From Acerihabitans arboris (GTDB lineage Bacteria; Pseudomonadota; Gammaproteobacteria; Enterobacterales; Enterobacteriaceae), in contig NZ_WUBS01000001.1 in NCBI RefSeq assembly GCF_010131535.1, positions 186,001-250,000 on the forward strand: 64,000 bases of DNA. The letters are read 5' to 3'. The notes below the pieces were generated by a model, which had not been told where the DNA came from, did no database searches, and saw only the letters and a program-made list of their open reading frames with translations. Below are positions 1 through 12,259 of the stretch, in pieces (position 1 is the first letter of the stretch; each line of letters starts with the position of its first letter). A program made the position numbers and the translations under genes.

Positions 1-1965
1 AATGGCGTTATTACCGCGGCGCGTCTCAAGCCGGCGCCCGACTACCGGCCCACGCTCAGGCTGGTTTCGCTGGATATCGAAACCAATCGCGCCGGCGAAC
101 TTTACTGCATCGGCCTGGAGGGGTGCGGGCGGAGGCAGGTCTATATGCTGGGCGATCCGCCGTCCGCGGACGTCGGCTGGGCCGACGGCAGCCTGGAATA
201 CGTCCCTACCCGCGCGTTATTGATCCAGCGCCTGAATCAATGGTTCGCGACACATGACCCCGACGCCATCATCGGCTGGAACCTGGTGCAGTTCGATTTA
301 CATATCCTGCAAAAACAGGCGGAACGCTACCATCAACCGTTGCTGCTCGGACGCGGTGGTGAAACGCTGGAATGGCGCGAACATGGCGTCAAGGCGGGGC
401 ATTATTTCGCCAGCGCCGCCGGACGACTGATTATAGACGGCATCGAGGCGTTAAAATCCGCCTTTTGGCAATTTTCGTCGTTTAGCCTGGAAAATGTGGC
501 GCAGACCCTGCTGGGCGAAGGTAAGGATATCTCCACGCCTTACGCGCGCATGGATGAAATAGACCGGCTGTACCGGGAGGATAAGCCGGCGCTGGCGCGC
601 TACAACCTCAAGGATTGCGAGCTGGTGACGCGCATCTTCGGGCACACCCGACTGCTGGCGTTCCTGCTTGAGCGCGCCACCGTCACCGGGCTGGCGGCGG
701 ACCGCAGCGGCGGCTCGGTGGCCGCGTTTAACTGGCTCTACCTGCCGAGGATGCACCGCGCGGGGTATGTCGCCCCTAACCTTGGCGATATACCGATGCA
801 GGCCAGCCCGGGCGGTTATGTCATGGAATCGCGTCCCGGCCTGTATGACTCGGTGCTGGTGCTGGATTATAAAAGCCTCTACCCGTCGATTATCCGAACT
901 TTCCTGATCGACCCGGTGGGCTTGATTGAAGGCCTGGCCGAGGACGATCCGGCCCGGACGGTCGATGGTTTTATCGACGCGCGTTTCTCGCGCACGCATC
1001 ACTGCCTGCCGGAAATCGTCCGGGAACTCTGGCAAGGCCGCGAACGGGCGAAACGGGACCAAAACCAGCCTTTATCCCTGGCGCTGAAGATTATCATGAA
1101 CGCCTTTTACGGCGTACTGGGCGCGCCCGGCTGCCGGTTTTTCGATGCCCGCCTGGCCTCCTCCATTACGCTGCGCGGCCACGCCATCATGCATCAAACG
1201 CGGGAGCTTATCGAGGCCCGGGGTTATCCGGTCATCTACGGCGATACCGACTCTACCTTCGTCTGGCTGAAACCGGCCCGGGATGCGGACGCCGCCAACG
1301 CTATCGGCCAAGACCTGGTCAAGGATATTAACCAATGGTGGCGGACGCACCTGCGTGAGACCATGGGGCTGGACAGCGAGCTGGAGCTTGAGTTCGAAAC
1401 CCACTTCAGCCGTTTCCTGATGCCGACTATCCGTGGCGCTGAGCTGGGCAGTAAAAAACGTTACGCCGGCCTGGTGCAAGACGATCGGGGCGGGCACATG
1501 GTGTTCAAAGGCCTGGAAACGGTGCGCAGCGACTGGACGCCGCTGGCCCAGCAATTCCAGCAGCAGCTTTATGAGCTGGTTTTCCGCCGCCGGCCCTATC
1601 AGGATTTTGTGCGCGATTATGTCCGCCGGACCCTGGACGGCGAACTGGATTCGCTGCTGGTCTACCGCAAGCGCCTGCGGCGCAAGTTAAGCGAATACCA
1701 GAAGAACGTGCCGCCACAGGCGCGGGCGGCGCGCATTGCCGACGAGTATAATGCCCGCAACGGTCGGCAGCAGCAGTACCAGAACGGCGGCTGGATAAGC
1801 TATATCATGACCGCCCACGGCCCGGAGCCGCTGGAAATCACGCAAAGCGCGCCGGATTACGATCACTACCTGACCAAGCAGCTGCAGCCGGTGGCGGATG
1901 CCATCCTTCCCTTCCTGCAAGATGACTTTGCTACGCTTATATCAGGCCAGATGGGGCTGTTTTGA
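1..1965 (+). CDS. polB: DNA polymerase II, C-terminal 654 residues (5' end outside window)
   Basis: Family B DNA polymerase with 3'-5' exonuclease, used in translesion synthesis and replication restart. The frame is open from base 1, and about 130 N-terminal residues lie upstream if the protein has the E. coli length (783). The exonuclease I motif DIET is at visible residues 25-28, followed by the polymerase motifs DYKSLYPS (motif A), KIIMNAFYG (motif B) and YGDTDS (motif C), so the visible part looks catalytically complete. The ATG at 145 lies inside the exonuclease domain and is not the start. The gene ends 179 bases before rapA, in the same direction, as in E. coli. The SOS (LexA) promoter expected for polB would be outside the window. 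Confidence 0.96.
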   Translation, partial: NGVITAARLKPAPDYRPTLRLVSLDIETNRAGELYCIGLEGCGRRQVYMLGDPPSADVGWADGSLEYVPTRALLIQRLNQWFATHDPDAIIGWNLVQFDLHILQKQAERYHQPLLLGRGGETLEWREHGVKAGHYFASAAGRLIIDGIEALKSAFWQFSSFSLENVAQTLLGEGKDISTPYARMDEIDRLYREDKPALARYNLKDCELVTRIFGHTRLLAFLLERATVTGLAADRSGGSVAAFNWLYLPRMHRAGYVAPNLGDIPMQASPGGYVMESRPGLYDSVLVLDYKSLYPSIIRTFLIDPVGLIEGLAEDDPARTVDGFIDARFSRTHHCLPEIVRELWQGRERAKRDQNQPLSLALKIIMNAFYGVLGAPGCRFFDARLASSITLRGHAIMHQTRELIEARGYPVIYGDTDSTFVWLKPARDADAANAIGQDLVKDINQWWRTHLRETMGLDSELELEFETHFSRFLMPTIRGAELGSKKRYAGLVQDDRGGHMVFKGLETVRSDWTPLAQQFQQQLYELVFRRRPYQDFVRDYVRRTLDGELDSLLVYRKRLRRKLSEYQKNVPPQARAARIADEYNARNGRQQQYQNGGWISYIMTAHGPEPLEITQSAPDYDHYLTKQLQPVADAILPFLQDDFATLISGQMGLF

Positions 1966-2144
1966 TGAGAAAGAGATGGATTGGTAGGTGACGAAGGGGC
2001 ACTCATCCATTAACATAGCGCCTTTTCAGACCTCAACCTTAACTCTTGCCGCTTTTCACCGCCGTGGCATCAGGCCAGCGCCTGCCGCGGCAAGCCGCGC
2101 TATTGCCGGTACTTTTGCCTAACATAACACCGAGCCGAGAATTT

Positions 2145-5051
2145 ATGCCTTTTACCTTAGGTCAACGCTGGATCAGCGATACGGAAAGTGAATTAGGACT
2201 GGGAACTGTGGTTGCACAGGATGCCCGCATGGTAACCCTGCTGTTTTCCGCTATCGGCGAGAACCGTCTTTACGCCCGCGCGGACGCGCCCATCACCCGC
2301 GTGATATTCAATTCCGGCGATACCGTCACCAGCCACGAGGGCTGGCAGCTCAGCGTGGAATCCGTTGAGGAAGAGGACGGCCTGCTGACCTATATCGGCA
2401 CCCGGCTGGATAACGGCCAGGCCGATACCGCCCTGCGGGAAGTCCTGCTCGACAGCAAGCTGACCTTCAGCAAACCCCAGGATCGCCTGTTCGCCGGTCA
2501 AATCGATCGCATGGATCGTTTTGCCTTACGCTACCGGGCGCGCAAATTTCACAGCGAGCAGTTCCGCCAGGCCTGGAACGGACTGCGCGGCATCCGCGCC
2601 AACCTGATTCCCCATCAGCTGCATATTGCCTCCGAAGTAGGACAGCGTTACGCGCCGCGGGTGTTGCTGGCGGATGAAGTGGGTTTGGGTAAAACCATCG
2701 AAGCCGGCATGATAATCCATCAGCAGTTGCTTACCGGCCGGGCCGAGCGGGTGCTGATCATCGTTCCGGAGTCATTGATGCATCAATGGCTGGTGGAAAT
2801 GCTGCGGCGCTTCAACCTGCTGTTCTCGCTGTTTGACGACGAGCGCTACGCCGAAGCCATGCAGGACAGCGATAACCCGTTTGAAACCGAACAGTTGGTG
2901 CTGTGCTCGCTGGATTTTGTCCGCCGCAACCACGAGCGGCTGGAAAAGCTGGCCGACGCCGATTTTGACCTGATGGTGGTGGACGAAGCCCATCATCTGT
3001 CCTGGAGCGAAAACACCCCGAGCCGCGAATACCAGGTGATCGAACAGCTGGCGCGCAGTATTCCCGGTATTTTATTGCTGACCGCCACTCCTGAGCAGTT
3101 GGGACTGCAGAGCCATTTCGCCCGGCTGCGGCTGCTGGATCCGGACCGGTTCCATGACTATCAGGAATTCGTGGCGGAGCAGCAGCGTTATCGCCCGGTG
3201 GCCGACGCGGTTACCCTGCTGTTAAACGGCAAGGCGCTGGATATGGACGCCAAGAACCTGCTGGCCGATATGATCGGCGAGCAAAGCATCGAACCCCTGC
3301 TCTCTGTCGCCAATGGCGCGGATGCACGCGCCCTGGCGGCGCGGCGCGAGCTGATCGCCATGCTGATGGATCGCCACGGCACCAGCCGGGTACTGTTCCG
3401 CAATACCCGCCAGGGCGTAAAAGGCTTCCCGCGCCGCATCCTGCATCAAATCAGGCTGCCGCTGCCCGCCCAGTACCAAACCGCCATCAAGGTGGCCGGC
3501 ATCATGGGCGGCAAGCAAACCCTGGACGAACGGGCGCGCAATATGCTGTATCCCGAACAGATTTATCAGCAGTTCGAAGGCCAGAACGCCACCTGGTGGA
3601 ACTTTGATCCCCGTGTTGAATGGCTGATGGAGTTCTTGCTGCAAAACCGTCAGGAGAAGGTGCTGGTGATTTGTGCCCACGCCGCCACCGCGCTGCAGCT
3701 CGAACAGGTGCTGCGCGAGCGCGAAGGGATTCGCGCCGCCGTATTCCACGAGGGGCTGTCGCTGCTCGATCGCGACCGGGCGGCGGCCTATTTCGCCTCG
3801 GAGGATGACGGCGCGCAGGTGCTGTTATGTTCGGAAATCGGCTCCGAAGGACGTAACTTCCAGTTCGCCAGCCAAATGGTGATGTTTGATTTGCCGTTCA
3901 ATCCGGATCTGCTGGAACAACGCATCGGCCGTCTGGATCGCATCGGCCAGAATCATGATATCCGCATCTTCGTGCCCTGCCTGGAGCAAACGGCCCAATC
4001 GGTGTTGATCCGTTGGTATCACGAAGGGCTGGATGCGTTTGAACACACCTGCCCCACCGGCCGGGCGCTGTACGATCAATATTATCAACAGCTGGTCGGC
4101 TACCTGGGCGACCCCGGGAAACTCGAGGGCCTGGATGAGTTTATCCACGCCTGCCGCCATCAGCATGACGTGTTGAAACTCCAGCTTGAGCAAGGGCGCG
4201 ACCGTCTGCTGGAGCAACACTCCAACGGCGGCGAACAGGCGCAGGCGTTGGCCGATGCCATCGCCGCCCAGGATAGCGACGCGCAGTTGGTGAATTTCGC
4301 GCTCAATTTATTTGATATCGTCGGCATCAACCAGGAAGATCGCAGCGACAGCCTGATCGTGCTCACGCCGTCGGAACATATGCTGGTGCCTGATTTCCCG
4401 GGCCTGCCCGAGGAAGGATGTACTATCACCTTCAACCGCGAGCAGGCGCTGGCCCGCGAGGATACCCAGTTTATCAGTTGGGAACACCCGATCATCCGCA
4501 ACGGGCTGGATCTGGTATTATCGGGCGACAGCGGCACCAGCGCGGTATCACTGCTGCGCAATAAGGCGCTGCCGGCGGGCACCCTGCTGGTGGAGCTGGT
4601 CTATGTCGTGGAAGCGCCCGCGCCTAAAAAGCTGCAGTTGAGCCGTTTCCTGCCCGCCACTCCCGTACGGTTGCTGCTGGACCAGAACGGCAATAACCTG
4701 GCCGGCCAGGTGGAGTTCGAGCAGTTCAACCGCCAGCTTAACGCCGTCAAGCGCCATACCGCCGGTAAACTGGTCAGCGCGGTGCAGCCCGAGGTACATA
4801 AGCTGCTGCAAAGCAGCGAAGCGCTGGTGGCGAAACAGGCCCGGGAGCTGATCGACAACGCCCGACAGCAGGCGGATGAAAGCCTGAGCGCCGAACTCCA
4901 GCGCCTGGAGGCGTTAAAAGCCGTTAACCCGGCTATCCGCGAGGACGAATTGGAAACGCTGGCATCCAATCGCCAGCAGGTGCTGGCGCAGCTCGACCAG
5001 GCCAACTGGCGGCTGGACGCCATTCGCCTGATCGTGGTCACCCACCAGTAA
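2145..5051 (+). CDS. rapA: RNA polymerase-associated ATP-dependent translocase RapA (HepA)
   Basis: SWI2/SNF2 ATPase that binds RNA polymerase and helps recycle it after transcription. The protein is 968 residues, the same as E. coli RapA. It has an N-terminal Tudor-like region, Walker A in [12 protein letters not shown], the DEAH box VVDEAHH, and a helicase C lobe ending in the [11 protein letters not shown] motif VI. I chose the ATG at 2145 (product begins MPFTLGQRW), which matches the family start; an in-frame TTG at 2046 would add 33 unconserved residues. rluA follows after 45 bases that contain a GC-rich stem-loop. Confidence 0.97.
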   Translation: MPFTLGQRWISDTESELGLGTVVAQDARMVTLLFSAIGENRLYARADAPITRVIFNSGDTVTSHEGWQLSVESVEEEDGLLTYIGTRLDNGQADTALREVLLDSKLTFSKPQDRLFAGQIDRMDRFALRYRARKFHSEQFRQAWNGLRGIRANLIPHQLHIASEVGQRYAPRVLLADEVGLGKTIEAGMIIHQQLLTGRAERVLIIVPESLMHQWLVEMLRRFNLLFSLFDDERYAEAMQDSDNPFETEQLVLCSLDFVRRNHERLEKLADADFDLMVVDEAHHLSWSENTPSREYQVIEQLARSIPGILLLTATPEQLGLQSHFARLRLLDPDRFHDYQEFVAEQQRYRPVADAVTLLLNGKALDMDAKNLLADMIGEQSIEPLLSVANGADARALAARRELIAMLMDRHGTSRVLFRNTRQGVKGFPRRILHQIRLPLPAQYQTAIKVAGIMGGKQTLDERARNMLYPEQIYQQFEGQNATWWNFDPRVEWLMEFLLQNRQEKVLVICAHAATALQLEQVLREREGIRAAVFHEGLSLLDRDRAAAYFASEDDGAQVLLCSEIGSEGRNFQFASQMVMFDLPFNPDLLEQRIGRLDRIGQNHDIRIFVPCLEQTAQSVLIRWYHEGLDAFEHTCPTGRALYDQYYQQLVGYLGDPGKLEGLDEFIHACRHQHDVLKLQLEQGRDRLLEQHSNGGEQAQALADAIAAQDSDAQLVNFALNLFDIVGINQEDRSDSLIVLTPSEHMLVPDFPGLPEEGCTITFNREQALAREDTQFISWEHPIIRNGLDLVLSGDSGTSAVSLLRNKALPAGTLLVELVYVVEAPAPKKLQLSRFLPATPVRLLLDQNGNNLAGQVEFEQFNRQLNAVKRHTAGKLVSAVQPEVHKLLQSSEALVAKQARELIDNARQQADESLSAELQRLEALKAVNPAIREDELETLASNRQQVLAQLDQANWRLDAIRLIVVTHQ

Positions 5052-5062
5052 GCACAACGCGC

Positions 5063-5082
5063 CCCGGGGCGAGAACCCCGGG
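5063..5082 (+). other. GC-rich stem-loop between rapA and rluA
   Basis: CCCGGGG and CCCCGGG form a perfect 7-bp stem around the loop CGAGAA. No T-tract follows, so it is not a standard terminator. It ends just upstream of the rluA Shine-Dalgarno (GGAG), so it could stabilise mRNA ends or tune rluA translation; this is inference. Confidence 0.5.
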
Positions 5083-5096
5083 CAAACCGGAGCAGT

Positions 5097-5750
5097 ATGG
5101 AACCCTACAATCCACCCACCGAACCCTGGCTGCATATCCTTTATCAGGATGCGCATATCATGGCGATCAACAAGCCCAGCGGCTTACTGTCGGTACCCGG
5201 CCGGGCGCCGGAGCATAACGACAGCGTGATGACCCGGGTACTGGCGCAATTCCCGCTGGCGCAGTCCGTGCACCGGCTGGATATGGCCACCAGCGGGGTG
5301 ATTGTCGTGGCGCTGACCAAAGCGGCGGAGCGGGAGCTGAAACGCCAGTTCCGCGATCGGGAGCCGCGCAAGTCCTATATCGCCAGGGTATGGGGACATC
5401 CCGCGCAGGAAGAGGGGTTGATTGATTTGCCGCTGATTTGCGACTGGCCGAACCGGCCCTTGCAAAAGGTGTGTTTTGACGCCGGCAAAGCGGCGCAAAC
5501 CCAATACCGGGTATTGTCCTATGAAGCGGATCTCACCGCGCGGGTGTTGTTAATGCCGGTGACCGGGCGGTCCCATCAGCTGCGGGTACATATGCAGGCC
5601 ATAGGCCACCCGATCCTGGGCGATGGTTTTTACGCCACGCCGGAGGCCAAAGCCATGGCCGGCCGTTTGCTGCTGCATGCGCAGGAGCTGGCGATAACCC
5701 ACCCGGCCTTTCATTCGCCTATCCATTTTCGCTGCGAGGCGGATTTCTGA
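5097..5750 (+). CDS. rluA: dual-specificity tRNA/23S rRNA pseudouridine synthase RluA
   Basis: Makes pseudouridine at 23S rRNA position 746 and at position 32 of several tRNAs. The product has 217 residues (E. coli RluA 219), with the RluA-family catalytic motif HRLDMATSG containing the essential aspartate. The start ATG has GGAG a few bases upstream. It lies just downstream of rapA in the same direction, as in E. coli, and its stop is only a few bases from the convergent djlA stop. Confidence 0.95.
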   Translation: MEPYNPPTEPWLHILYQDAHIMAINKPSGLLSVPGRAPEHNDSVMTRVLAQFPLAQSVHRLDMATSGVIVVALTKAAERELKRQFRDREPRKSYIARVWGHPAQEEGLIDLPLICDWPNRPLQKVCFDAGKAAQTQYRVLSYEADLTARVLLMPVTGRSHQLRVHMQAIGHPILGDGFYATPEAKAMAGRLLLHAQELAITHPAFHSPIHFRCEADF

Positions 5751-5755
5751 GTCGG

Positions 5756-6565
5756 CTAATGGAAACCCTTCTCGCGCTTAATCAGATCATAGGCCGCCTG
5801 GATGGCCTGCGTTTTCTGCTTGGCCATTTCCATCATCTCCGGCGGCAGGCCTTTCGCCACCAGCTTATCCGGATGGTGCTCGCCCATCAGCTTACGGTAG
5901 GCGCGCTTGATGGTGATGGCATCGTCGGTGCTGCTGACGCCGAGCACCTTGCAGGCATCCTCAAGCGTGGGGCCGCCGCCGGGCTGGTAGCCGCCCTGCG
6001 CGTACTCCTGCCCGCCAAACTGCTGTCCGCCCTCCATCATGCTGAGGAACTGGTCGAACTGCGCCCTCGAGATGCCCAGCTCCTCGCCAATCACATACAA
6101 CACCTGCCGCTCATTGGGATGTAATGACCCATCGGCGAACGCGGCCTGGATTTGGATTTCCAGGAACATCCTGATCAGATCAAAGCGCCCGAAGCACACC
6201 TGCCGGAATTCGCGCAGCGTCTCGCGCAGCGGAAACTGGCCCTCCTTGCCTTCACGAAAGGCCTGCTGCGCGGCCGAACGCGCGGCGCCGTCAAGCCGCA
6301 GGCGATCCATCATCAGGCTGGCGTTTTGGATATCCGCCTCGGTGACCCGTCCTTTTGATTTGGTAAGATGCCCCATGACCTGAAAGGTGGCGCGGAAAAA
6401 AACATTCTGCCTGGTTTGCTGATCGGCAAAAAAGCCGCCGCCGACCCGGGCACCGCGCGCCTTATCTATCATATGGCCGATCAGGAAGCCTAAAACCACG
6501 CCCCAAAACCCTGCTCCGGATAGAAAACCCAGAATAACGCCCAACACCTTACCCCAATACCGCAT
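5756..6565 (-). CDS. djlA: membrane-anchored DnaJ-like co-chaperone DjlA
   Basis: Type III J-domain protein of the inner membrane that stimulates DnaK and is linked to envelope/capsule regulation. The product is 269 residues (E. coli 271). A glycine-rich hydrophobic N-terminal segment (about residues 6-30) forms the single atypical membrane anchor. A TerB-like helical middle domain and a Gly/Gln-rich linker follow, then a C-terminal J domain with the HPD motif (HHPDKL). It is divergent from lptD, as in E. coli. Confidence 0.95.
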   Translation of the reverse strand: MRYWGKVLGVILGFLSGAGFWGVVLGFLIGHMIDKARGARVGGGFFADQQTRQNVFFRATFQVMGHLTKSKGRVTEADIQNASLMMDRLRLDGAARSAAQQAFREGKEGQFPLRETLREFRQVCFGRFDLIRMFLEIQIQAAFADGSLHPNERQVLYVIGEELGISRAQFDQFLSMMEGGQQFGGQEYAQGGYQPGGGPTLEDACKVLGVSSTDDAITIKRAYRKLMGEHHPDKLVAKGLPPEMMEMAKQKTQAIQAAYDLIKREKGFH

Positions 6566-6747
6566 ATACTCCTCAATTCATCATGCCGACACTTCAAATT
6601 TGCTTTATCATACCTGTCATTTATCGCTGTGCCTAACGGTGCGCGGATAAACGGCGGGATTTAACACTGGCGCAACTCCGGTGAGTGAGATAGTCTCTGA
6701 CCGTTTGACGGCATGAAGCCCAAGATGACGGAACACCCGAAAAGCAT
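6566..6747. promoter_or_regulatory. divergent djlA/lptD control region
   Basis: This 182-base gap holds the promoters of djlA (minus) and lptD (plus). In E. coli lptD is partly driven by the envelope-stress factor sigma-E. Here GCAACTC (6672-6678) and GTCTCTGA (6693-6700) resemble sigma-E -35 and -10 elements, but the spacing is short and the match imperfect, so this is only a candidate. Confidence 0.35.
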
Positions 6748-9090
6748 ATGAAGAAACGTTACCCTACATTGCTGGCCAGCCTGATCTGGTCGGCGCTTTA
6801 TAGCCAGAATGCCCTGGCGGATTTTGCCGATCAGTGCATGCTGGGCGTGCCTGCCTATACCAAGCCGCTGGTGACGGGCGACCCGAATCAACTGCCGGTC
6901 CATATCCAGGCTGACCAGACGACGGCCAACTATCCGGATAACGCGCTGTTTTCCGGTAATGTCGATATCGAACAGGGTAACAGCACGCTCAACGCCAAAC
7001 AGGTAGAGCTGCAACAGAAGCAGACCGGACAGGAAGACCCGGTGCGTACCGTCACGGCCACCGGCGATGTCCATTACAACGATAACCAGATTAAACTCAA
7101 TGGACCCAAGGCCTGGTCCAACCTGAATACCAAGGATACTGACGTTTACCAGGGCGACTACCAGATGGTGGGACGCCAGGGGCGCGGCGACGCCGATACC
7201 ATGAAAATGCGCGGCAGCAACCGCTATACGGTCTTGGAAAACGGCACCTTTACCTCATGCCTGCCCGGGGACGACAGTTGGAGCGTACAAGGCTCCGAAG
7301 TCATCCACGACCGTGAAGAACAGGTGGCGGAAATCTATAACGCCCGGTTCAGGATCGGCAAGGTGCCGGTGTTCTACAGCCCTTACCTGCAGTTGCCGGT
7401 GGGCGATAAGCGCCGTTCCGGCTTTTTGATCCCGAACGCGAAATACGGCACCAAGAGCGGCTTTGAATTTTCCGCCCCGTATTACCTGAACCTGGCGCCG
7501 AACTACGACGCCACCATTACGCCGCATTATATGAGCAAGCGCGGCACCCAGTTGCAGAACGAATTCCGTTACCTGACCACGCCCGGCCTGGGCCTGGTGC
7601 AGTTCGACTGGCTGCCCAGCGATTCGGAATACGCCGATGAGCATCCCACGGACAACAATAACGACCGCTGGATGTTGTACTGGCGGCATAGCGGCGTCAT
7701 GGACGACGTGTGGCGTTTCAACGTCGACTATACCCGGGTCAGCGATCCTTACTATTTCACCGATCTGACCTCGCAGTACGGCTCCACGACCGACGGCTAC
7801 GCCACGCAGAAATTCAGCGTCGGCTATTCCGATGAGAACTGGGACGTCACCCTGGCCAGCAAGCAGTTCCAGATATTCTCGAACTCGGGCAATACCAACG
7901 CCTATCGCGCGGCGCCGCAGCTTGACGTCACCTATTACCAGAACGATGTGGGGCCGTTTGATACCCGCATCGTCAGCCAGGCCGCGAAGTTTACCAGCGT
8001 CAGCAGCGATAATCCCGAGGCGACCCGGCTGCATATTGAACCGACCGTCAGCCTGCCGCTGGCCAACAGCTGGGGCAGCCTGAACACCGAAACCAAGCTG
8101 ATGGCGACCCACTATCAGCAGGACAACCTGGATAATTACAATACCAACAATCCCGACAGCCGGCTGGACGGCACGGTCAACCGCGTGATGCCGCAGTTTA
8201 AAACCGACGGCAAGATGATTTTTGAACGGGATGTGGACTGGGCGCAAGATTATACCCAGACCCTGGAGCCGCGGCTGCAGTACCTGTATGTACCCTATCG
8301 CGACCAGAGCAATATCAACGTTTACGACTCCACGCTGCTGCAAACCGACTACACCGGACTGTTTCGCGACCGCAGCTATAGCGGCCTCGATCGCATCGCC
8401 TCCGCCAACCAACTGGCGGGCGGCGTCACCACCCGTCTTTATGATGACGCTTTGGTTGAACGTTTTAACGCTTCGCTGGGTCAAATCTATTACTTTACCC
8501 GTCCGCGCACCGGTTCGACCAACAGCAGCCTGGATCAGGATGCCGAAACGGGCAGCGTGGTCTGGGCCGGCGACACCTTCTGGAAGATCGATAACCAGTG
8601 GGGCGTGCGCGGCGGCGTACAATATGATACGCGCCTGAACAGCGTGGCGTTGGGCGACGCGGTACTGGAATACCGCCGCGACGATAACCGAATGGTTCAA
8701 TTGAACTACCGTTATGCCAGTCCCGAATATATTCAGGCCATGTTGCCCAATATTTCAAACCCGGGCTATCAACAGGGCATCTCGCAGATCGGCACCATCG
8801 CCAGCTGGCCAATCCGCGATCGGTGGTCGATTGTCGGCGCGTATTATTATGACACCAAGGCGAGCCAGCCCGCCGAACAGCTGATTGGCGTGCAGTACAA
8901 CACCTGTTGCTGGGCGGCCACGGTGGGTTACGACCGTAAGATCACCAGTTGGAACTACAACAGTAATACCAGTAATTACGACAATGCCGTGACGTTTAAT
9001 ATACAACTGCGCGGTCTGAGCAGCGATTACGGCCTTGGGACCGACAAGATGCTGGGTTCCGGCATATTGCCATACCAACGGGCGTTTTAA
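6748..9090 (+). CDS. lptD: LPS-assembly outer-membrane protein LptD
   Basis: Outer-membrane beta-barrel that, with the lipoprotein LptE, inserts lipopolysaccharide into the outer leaflet. The product is 780 residues (E. coli 784). It has a signal peptide cut near residue 24 (ALA-D), a periplasmic beta-jellyroll (OstA) domain to about residue 200, then the 26-strand barrel. All four cysteines needed for the interdomain disulfides are present: C30, C171 and the pair C720-C721. It heads the lptD-surA-pdxA-rsmA-apaG-apaH operon. The next gene, surA, encodes a chaperone on which LptD folding depends. Confidence 0.97.
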   Translation: MKKRYPTLLASLIWSALYSQNALADFADQCMLGVPAYTKPLVTGDPNQLPVHIQADQTTANYPDNALFSGNVDIEQGNSTLNAKQVELQQKQTGQEDPVRTVTATGDVHYNDNQIKLNGPKAWSNLNTKDTDVYQGDYQMVGRQGRGDADTMKMRGSNRYTVLENGTFTSCLPGDDSWSVQGSEVIHDREEQVAEIYNARFRIGKVPVFYSPYLQLPVGDKRRSGFLIPNAKYGTKSGFEFSAPYYLNLAPNYDATITPHYMSKRGTQLQNEFRYLTTPGLGLVQFDWLPSDSEYADEHPTDNNNDRWMLYWRHSGVMDDVWRFNVDYTRVSDPYYFTDLTSQYGSTTDGYATQKFSVGYSDENWDVTLASKQFQIFSNSGNTNAYRAAPQLDVTYYQNDVGPFDTRIVSQAAKFTSVSSDNPEATRLHIEPTVSLPLANSWGSLNTETKLMATHYQQDNLDNYNTNNPDSRLDGTVNRVMPQFKTDGKMIFERDVDWAQDYTQTLEPRLQYLYVPYRDQSNINVYDSTLLQTDYTGLFRDRSYSGLDRIASANQLAGGVTTRLYDDALVERFNASLGQIYYFTRPRTGSTNSSLDQDAETGSVVWAGDTFWKIDNQWGVRGGVQYDTRLNSVALGDAVLEYRRDDNRMVQLNYRYASPEYIQAMLPNISNPGYQQGISQIGTIASWPIRDRWSIVGAYYYDTKASQPAEQLIGVQYNTCCWAATVGYDRKITSWNYNSNTSNYDNAVTFNIQLRGLSSDYGLGTDKMLGSGILPYQRAF

Positions 9091-9156
9091 GGCTGCTTCT
9101 GACCTGCGAACGTTAATCTTGAATCCGCGAATGCGGCTGATATATATGGAAAAGTT

Positions 9157-10452
9157 ATGAAAAACTGGAGAACGTTTATTCTCAGCTTGGCTTTGTGCGC
9201 CGGAACCCTGTCCGCTGCGCCACAAGTAGTGGATAAAGTTGCTGCCGTGGTTGATAACAGCGTCGTTCTCGAAAGTGACGTGGATGGACTGTTACAATCG
9301 GTTAAACGCAATGCCCAGGAAGCCAAACAGCAGGTACCGGATGACGCAACGCTGCGTCGCCAGATTATCGATCGTTTGGTTATGGACAATATCATTCTTT
9401 CAATCGCCCAGCGCAACAACATCACCGTGACGGACGATCAGCTGACCCAATCCATTACCAACATCGCCGCGCAAAATAAAATGACGCTCGATCAGTTGCG
9501 CAGCCGCCTGGCCTATGACGGGATAAGCTACGAAACCTATCGCAAGCAGATCCGCAAGGAGATGCTGATTGCCGAGGTGCGCAACGGTGAAGTGCGCCGC
9601 CGCGTAACCATCCTGCCGCAGGAGGTGGATTCCCTGGCCCAGCAGATTGCCGCCCAAACCGGCAACGGCGCGCAATACAACTTAAGCCACATCCTGATCC
9701 CGCTGCCGGAAAACCCGACGCAGGAACAGGTGGATAAAGCGGAAGCCGTGGCGGCCTCCCTGGTACAGCAGATCAAGGGCGGCGCCGATTTCGGCAAGCT
9801 GGCGATCGGCTACTCCGCCGATCCGCAGGCGCTGAAAGGCGGGCAGATGGGCTGGGGCAAACTGGAAGAGCTGCCTAGCCTGTTCGCCGAGCGGTTGCAG
9901 GGCGCGCCCAAAGGGGCGGTGGTCGGCCCGATTCGTTCCGGCGTCGGTTTCCATATCCTGAAGGTCAACGATATCCGCGGCGGCGATGAGAAAGTTTCCG
10001 TTACCGAGGTGCATGCCCGGCATATCCTGCTGCGCACGTCGGTGGTGATGACCGATCAGCAGGCCGAAGCCAAACTGAATGAAGTACTGGCGCAGATTAA
10101 AAGCGGCAAGACCGATTTTGCCGCCCAGGCCAAACTGCTGTCGCAGGACCCCGGCTCCGCCAACCAGGGCGGCGATCTCGGCTGGGCCGCGCCGCAAGCC
10201 TATGATCCCGCCTTTCAGGACGCGCTTATGCGTTTGAAAAAAGGCGAAATCAGCCAGCCGGTGCACTCGTCTTTTGGCTGGCATCTGATTCAGTTGCTCG
10301 ATACCCGTCAGGTTGACCGTACCGACGCCACCAAAAAAGATCAGGCCTACCGTCTGCTGTTCAACCGCAAATTCGCCGAAGAGTCGCAGACCTGGATGCA
10401 GGAACAGCGCGCCGGCGCCTATGTCAAAATCATGGATGACAATGCTCAATAA
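9157..10452 (+). CDS. surA: periplasmic chaperone / peptidyl-prolyl isomerase SurA
   Basis: Carries unfolded outer-membrane proteins across the periplasm to the BAM complex. The product is 431 residues (E. coli 428), with a signal peptide of about 20 residues (cut near LSA-AP), the N-terminal chaperone module, two parvulin PPIase domains (about 175-275 and 286-385) and a C-terminal helix that completes the chaperone core. The gene overlaps the pdxA start by 11 bases. Confidence 0.96.
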   Translation: MKNWRTFILSLALCAGTLSAAPQVVDKVAAVVDNSVVLESDVDGLLQSVKRNAQEAKQQVPDDATLRRQIIDRLVMDNIILSIAQRNNITVTDDQLTQSITNIAAQNKMTLDQLRSRLAYDGISYETYRKQIRKEMLIAEVRNGEVRRRVTILPQEVDSLAQQIAAQTGNGAQYNLSHILIPLPENPTQEQVDKAEAVAASLVQQIKGGADFGKLAIGYSADPQALKGGQMGWGKLEELPSLFAERLQGAPKGAVVGPIRSGVGFHILKVNDIRGGDEKVSVTEVHARHILLRTSVVMTDQQAEAKLNEVLAQIKSGKTDFAAQAKLLSQDPGSANQGGDLGWAAPQAYDPAFQDALMRLKKGEISQPVHSSFGWHLIQLLDTRQVDRTDATKKDQAYRLLFNRKFAEESQTWMQEQRAGAYVKIMDDNAQ

Positions 10453-11434
10453 GGCACGGCTGGCGATCACTCCCGGCGAACCCGCCGGGATTGGTCCCGA
10501 TCTGGTCGCCATGCTGGCGCAGCAGGCCTGGCCGGTCGAGCTGGTGGCCTGCGCCGATCCGGACATCCTGCTCGCGCGGGCGCGGCAGCTCGGACTGCCG
10601 CTTCAGCTTTATCCTTATCAGCCGCAACAGCCGGCGACGCCGCGGCCCGCGGGCGGCGTAAGCGTACTGGCGATAAACGCCCCCGCGCCCGTGACGCCCG
10701 GTGAGCTTGACGTCGCCAACAGCGGCTATGTGGTGGAAACCCTGGCGCGCGCCTGCGACGGATGCCTGGACGGCGAATTTGCCGCCCTGCTTACCGGCCC
10801 GGTGCATAAGGGCATCATCAATGACGGCGGCCTGGCTTTCACCGGCCATACCGAGTTCTTTGCCGATCGCAGCCGTTGCCAACGGGTGGTGATGATGCTG
10901 GCCACCGAATCGCTGCGGGTGGCGCTGGCGACCACGCACCTGCCGTTATCAGCGGTCCCGGCGGCCGTCACGCCGCAATCCCTGCGGGAAGTGATCGTCA
11001 TTCTCAGCCATGATTTGCGCACGCGGTTCGGCATACCCCGTCCCTGCGTCTATGTCTGCGGCCTTAACCCGCACGCGGGTGAAGGCGGCCATATGGGCCG
11101 GGAAGAAATAGACACCATTATCCCGACGCTGCAAGCCCTGCGCGATGAAGGTTTTGATTTGGTCGGGCCGCTGCCGGCCGATACGCTGTTCCAGCCCAAA
11201 TACCTGCGGCATGCCGACGCGGTGCTGGCGATGTATCATGACCAGGGCCTGCCGGTACTGAAATACCAGGGCTTCGGCCGCGCGGTAAATATCACCCTCG
11301 GCTTACCTTTTATACGTACCTCCGTCGATCACGGCACCGCGCTGGAACTGGCCGGTAGCGGTCTGGCGGAGGCCGGCAGCATCAAAACGGCGTTAAATCT
11401 CGCCATAAAAATGATAAATAATCGTAATGAGTAA
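10442..11434 (+). CDS. pdxA: 4-hydroxythreonine-4-phosphate dehydrogenase PdxA
   Basis: NAD-dependent oxidation and decarboxylation of 4-phosphohydroxy-L-threonine in pyridoxal 5'-phosphate synthesis. The product is 330 residues (E. coli 329), with the [13 protein letters not shown]-terminus, metal-binding histidines in HKG, FTGHTEF and MYHDQG, and the C-terminal RTSVDHGTA motif. I chose the ATG at 10442 because it aligns residue for residue with the family N-terminus; an ATG two codons earlier (10436) is the alternative. It has no clear Shine-Dalgarno and lies inside the end of surA, suggesting translational coupling. Confidence 0.95.
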   Translation: MLNKARLAITPGEPAGIGPDLVAMLAQQAWPVELVACADPDILLARARQLGLPLQLYPYQPQQPATPRPAGGVSVLAINAPAPVTPGELDVANSGYVVETLARACDGCLDGEFAALLTGPVHKGIINDGGLAFTGHTEFFADRSRCQRVVMMLATESLRVALATTHLPLSAVPAAVTPQSLREVIVILSHDLRTRFGIPRPCVYVCGLNPHAGEGGHMGREEIDTIIPTLQALRDEGFDLVGPLPADTLFQPKYLRHADAVLAMYHDQGLPVLKYQGFGRAVNITLGLPFIRTSVDHGTALELAGSGLAEAGSIKTALNLAIKMINNRNE

Positions 11435-12245
11435 ACTTGTTCACCAGGGCCATCTGGCCCGCAAACGTTTCGGCCAGAATTTCCTGCAGGACGGTAATAT
11501 TATCGACTCCATCGTCTCGGCCATTCATCCGTTGCCGGATCAGGCCATGGTGGAAATCGGTCCCGGTCTCGGCGCGCTGACCGAGCCGGTTGCCGAACGC
11601 ATCGATCATATGACGGTCATCGAGCTGGATCGCGATTTGGCCGCCCGGCTGGCGACCCATCCGTTCCTGAACAGTAAGCTGACCATCGTGCAGCAGGACG
11701 CCATGACGGTGGATTTTGCTGAACTGTCACGGCAGCTGGGCCAACCGCTACGGGTGTTCGGCAATCTCCCGTACAATATCTCCACGCCGTTGATGTTTCA
11801 CCTTTTCGGCTATACTCAGGCAATCCGCGACATGCATTTCATGTTGCAAAAAGAAGTGGTCAACCGGCTGGTCGCCGGACCGGACAGTAAGGCTTATGGC
11901 CGGCTGAGCGTGATGGCGCAGTATTATTGCCAGATCATTCCCGTGCTGGAAGTGCCGCCGACCTCTTTCCGGCCCGCGCCAAAAGTGGATTCCGCGGTGG
12001 TAAGGCTGGTACCCTACGCCGAGCTGCCCTACCCGGTCAGCGACCTGCAGGTGCTGGCGCGCATTACCAGCCAGGCGTTCAACCAGCGCCGCAAGACCGT
12101 GCGCAACAGCCTGGGCAATCTTTTTACCGCGGAGCAGTTGAAGGAATTGGGCATCGACCCGATTTTACGCGCTGAAAATATTACCGTGGCGCAATACTGC
12201 CATCTGGCAAACTGGCTGGCGGAGAACCCTTCGCAACAGGAATAA
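11427..12245 (+). CDS. rsmA: 16S rRNA dimethyladenosine transferase RsmA (KsgA)
   Basis: Dimethylates two adjacent adenosines (A1518 and A1519) in helix 45 of 16S rRNA late in 30S assembly; loss gives kasugamycin resistance. The product is 272 residues (E. coli 273). The SAM-binding loop is [10 protein letters not shown] (about 43-52) and the catalytic NLPYN motif is at 113-117. The ATG overlaps the end of pdxA by 8 bases, a coupled arrangement. apaG follows after 14 bases. Confidence 0.97.
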   Translation: MSKLVHQGHLARKRFGQNFLQDGNIIDSIVSAIHPLPDQAMVEIGPGLGALTEPVAERIDHMTVIELDRDLAARLATHPFLNSKLTIVQQDAMTVDFAELSRQLGQPLRVFGNLPYNISTPLMFHLFGYTQAIRDMHFMLQKEVVNRLVAGPDSKAYGRLSVMAQYYCQIIPVLEVPPTSFRPAPKVDSAVVRLVPYAELPYPVSDLQVLARITSQAFNQRRKTVRNSLGNLFTAEQLKELGIDPILRAENITVAQYCHLANWLAENPSQQE

Positions 12246-12259
12246 CAGGAGCAGCTGTG

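Noticed and set aside
2046-2144. 33-residue N-terminal extension of RapA from a TTG
   Set aside because: The ATG at 2145 gives exactly the E. coli length and N-terminus.
7255-8700. 481-codon open frame antisense to lptD
   Set aside because: Shadow of the high-GC lptD coding sequence with no family motifs.
10313-10441. 43-residue upstream extension of PdxA within surA
   Set aside because: It is surA coding sequence read in another frame; the start at 10442 aligns with known PdxA.
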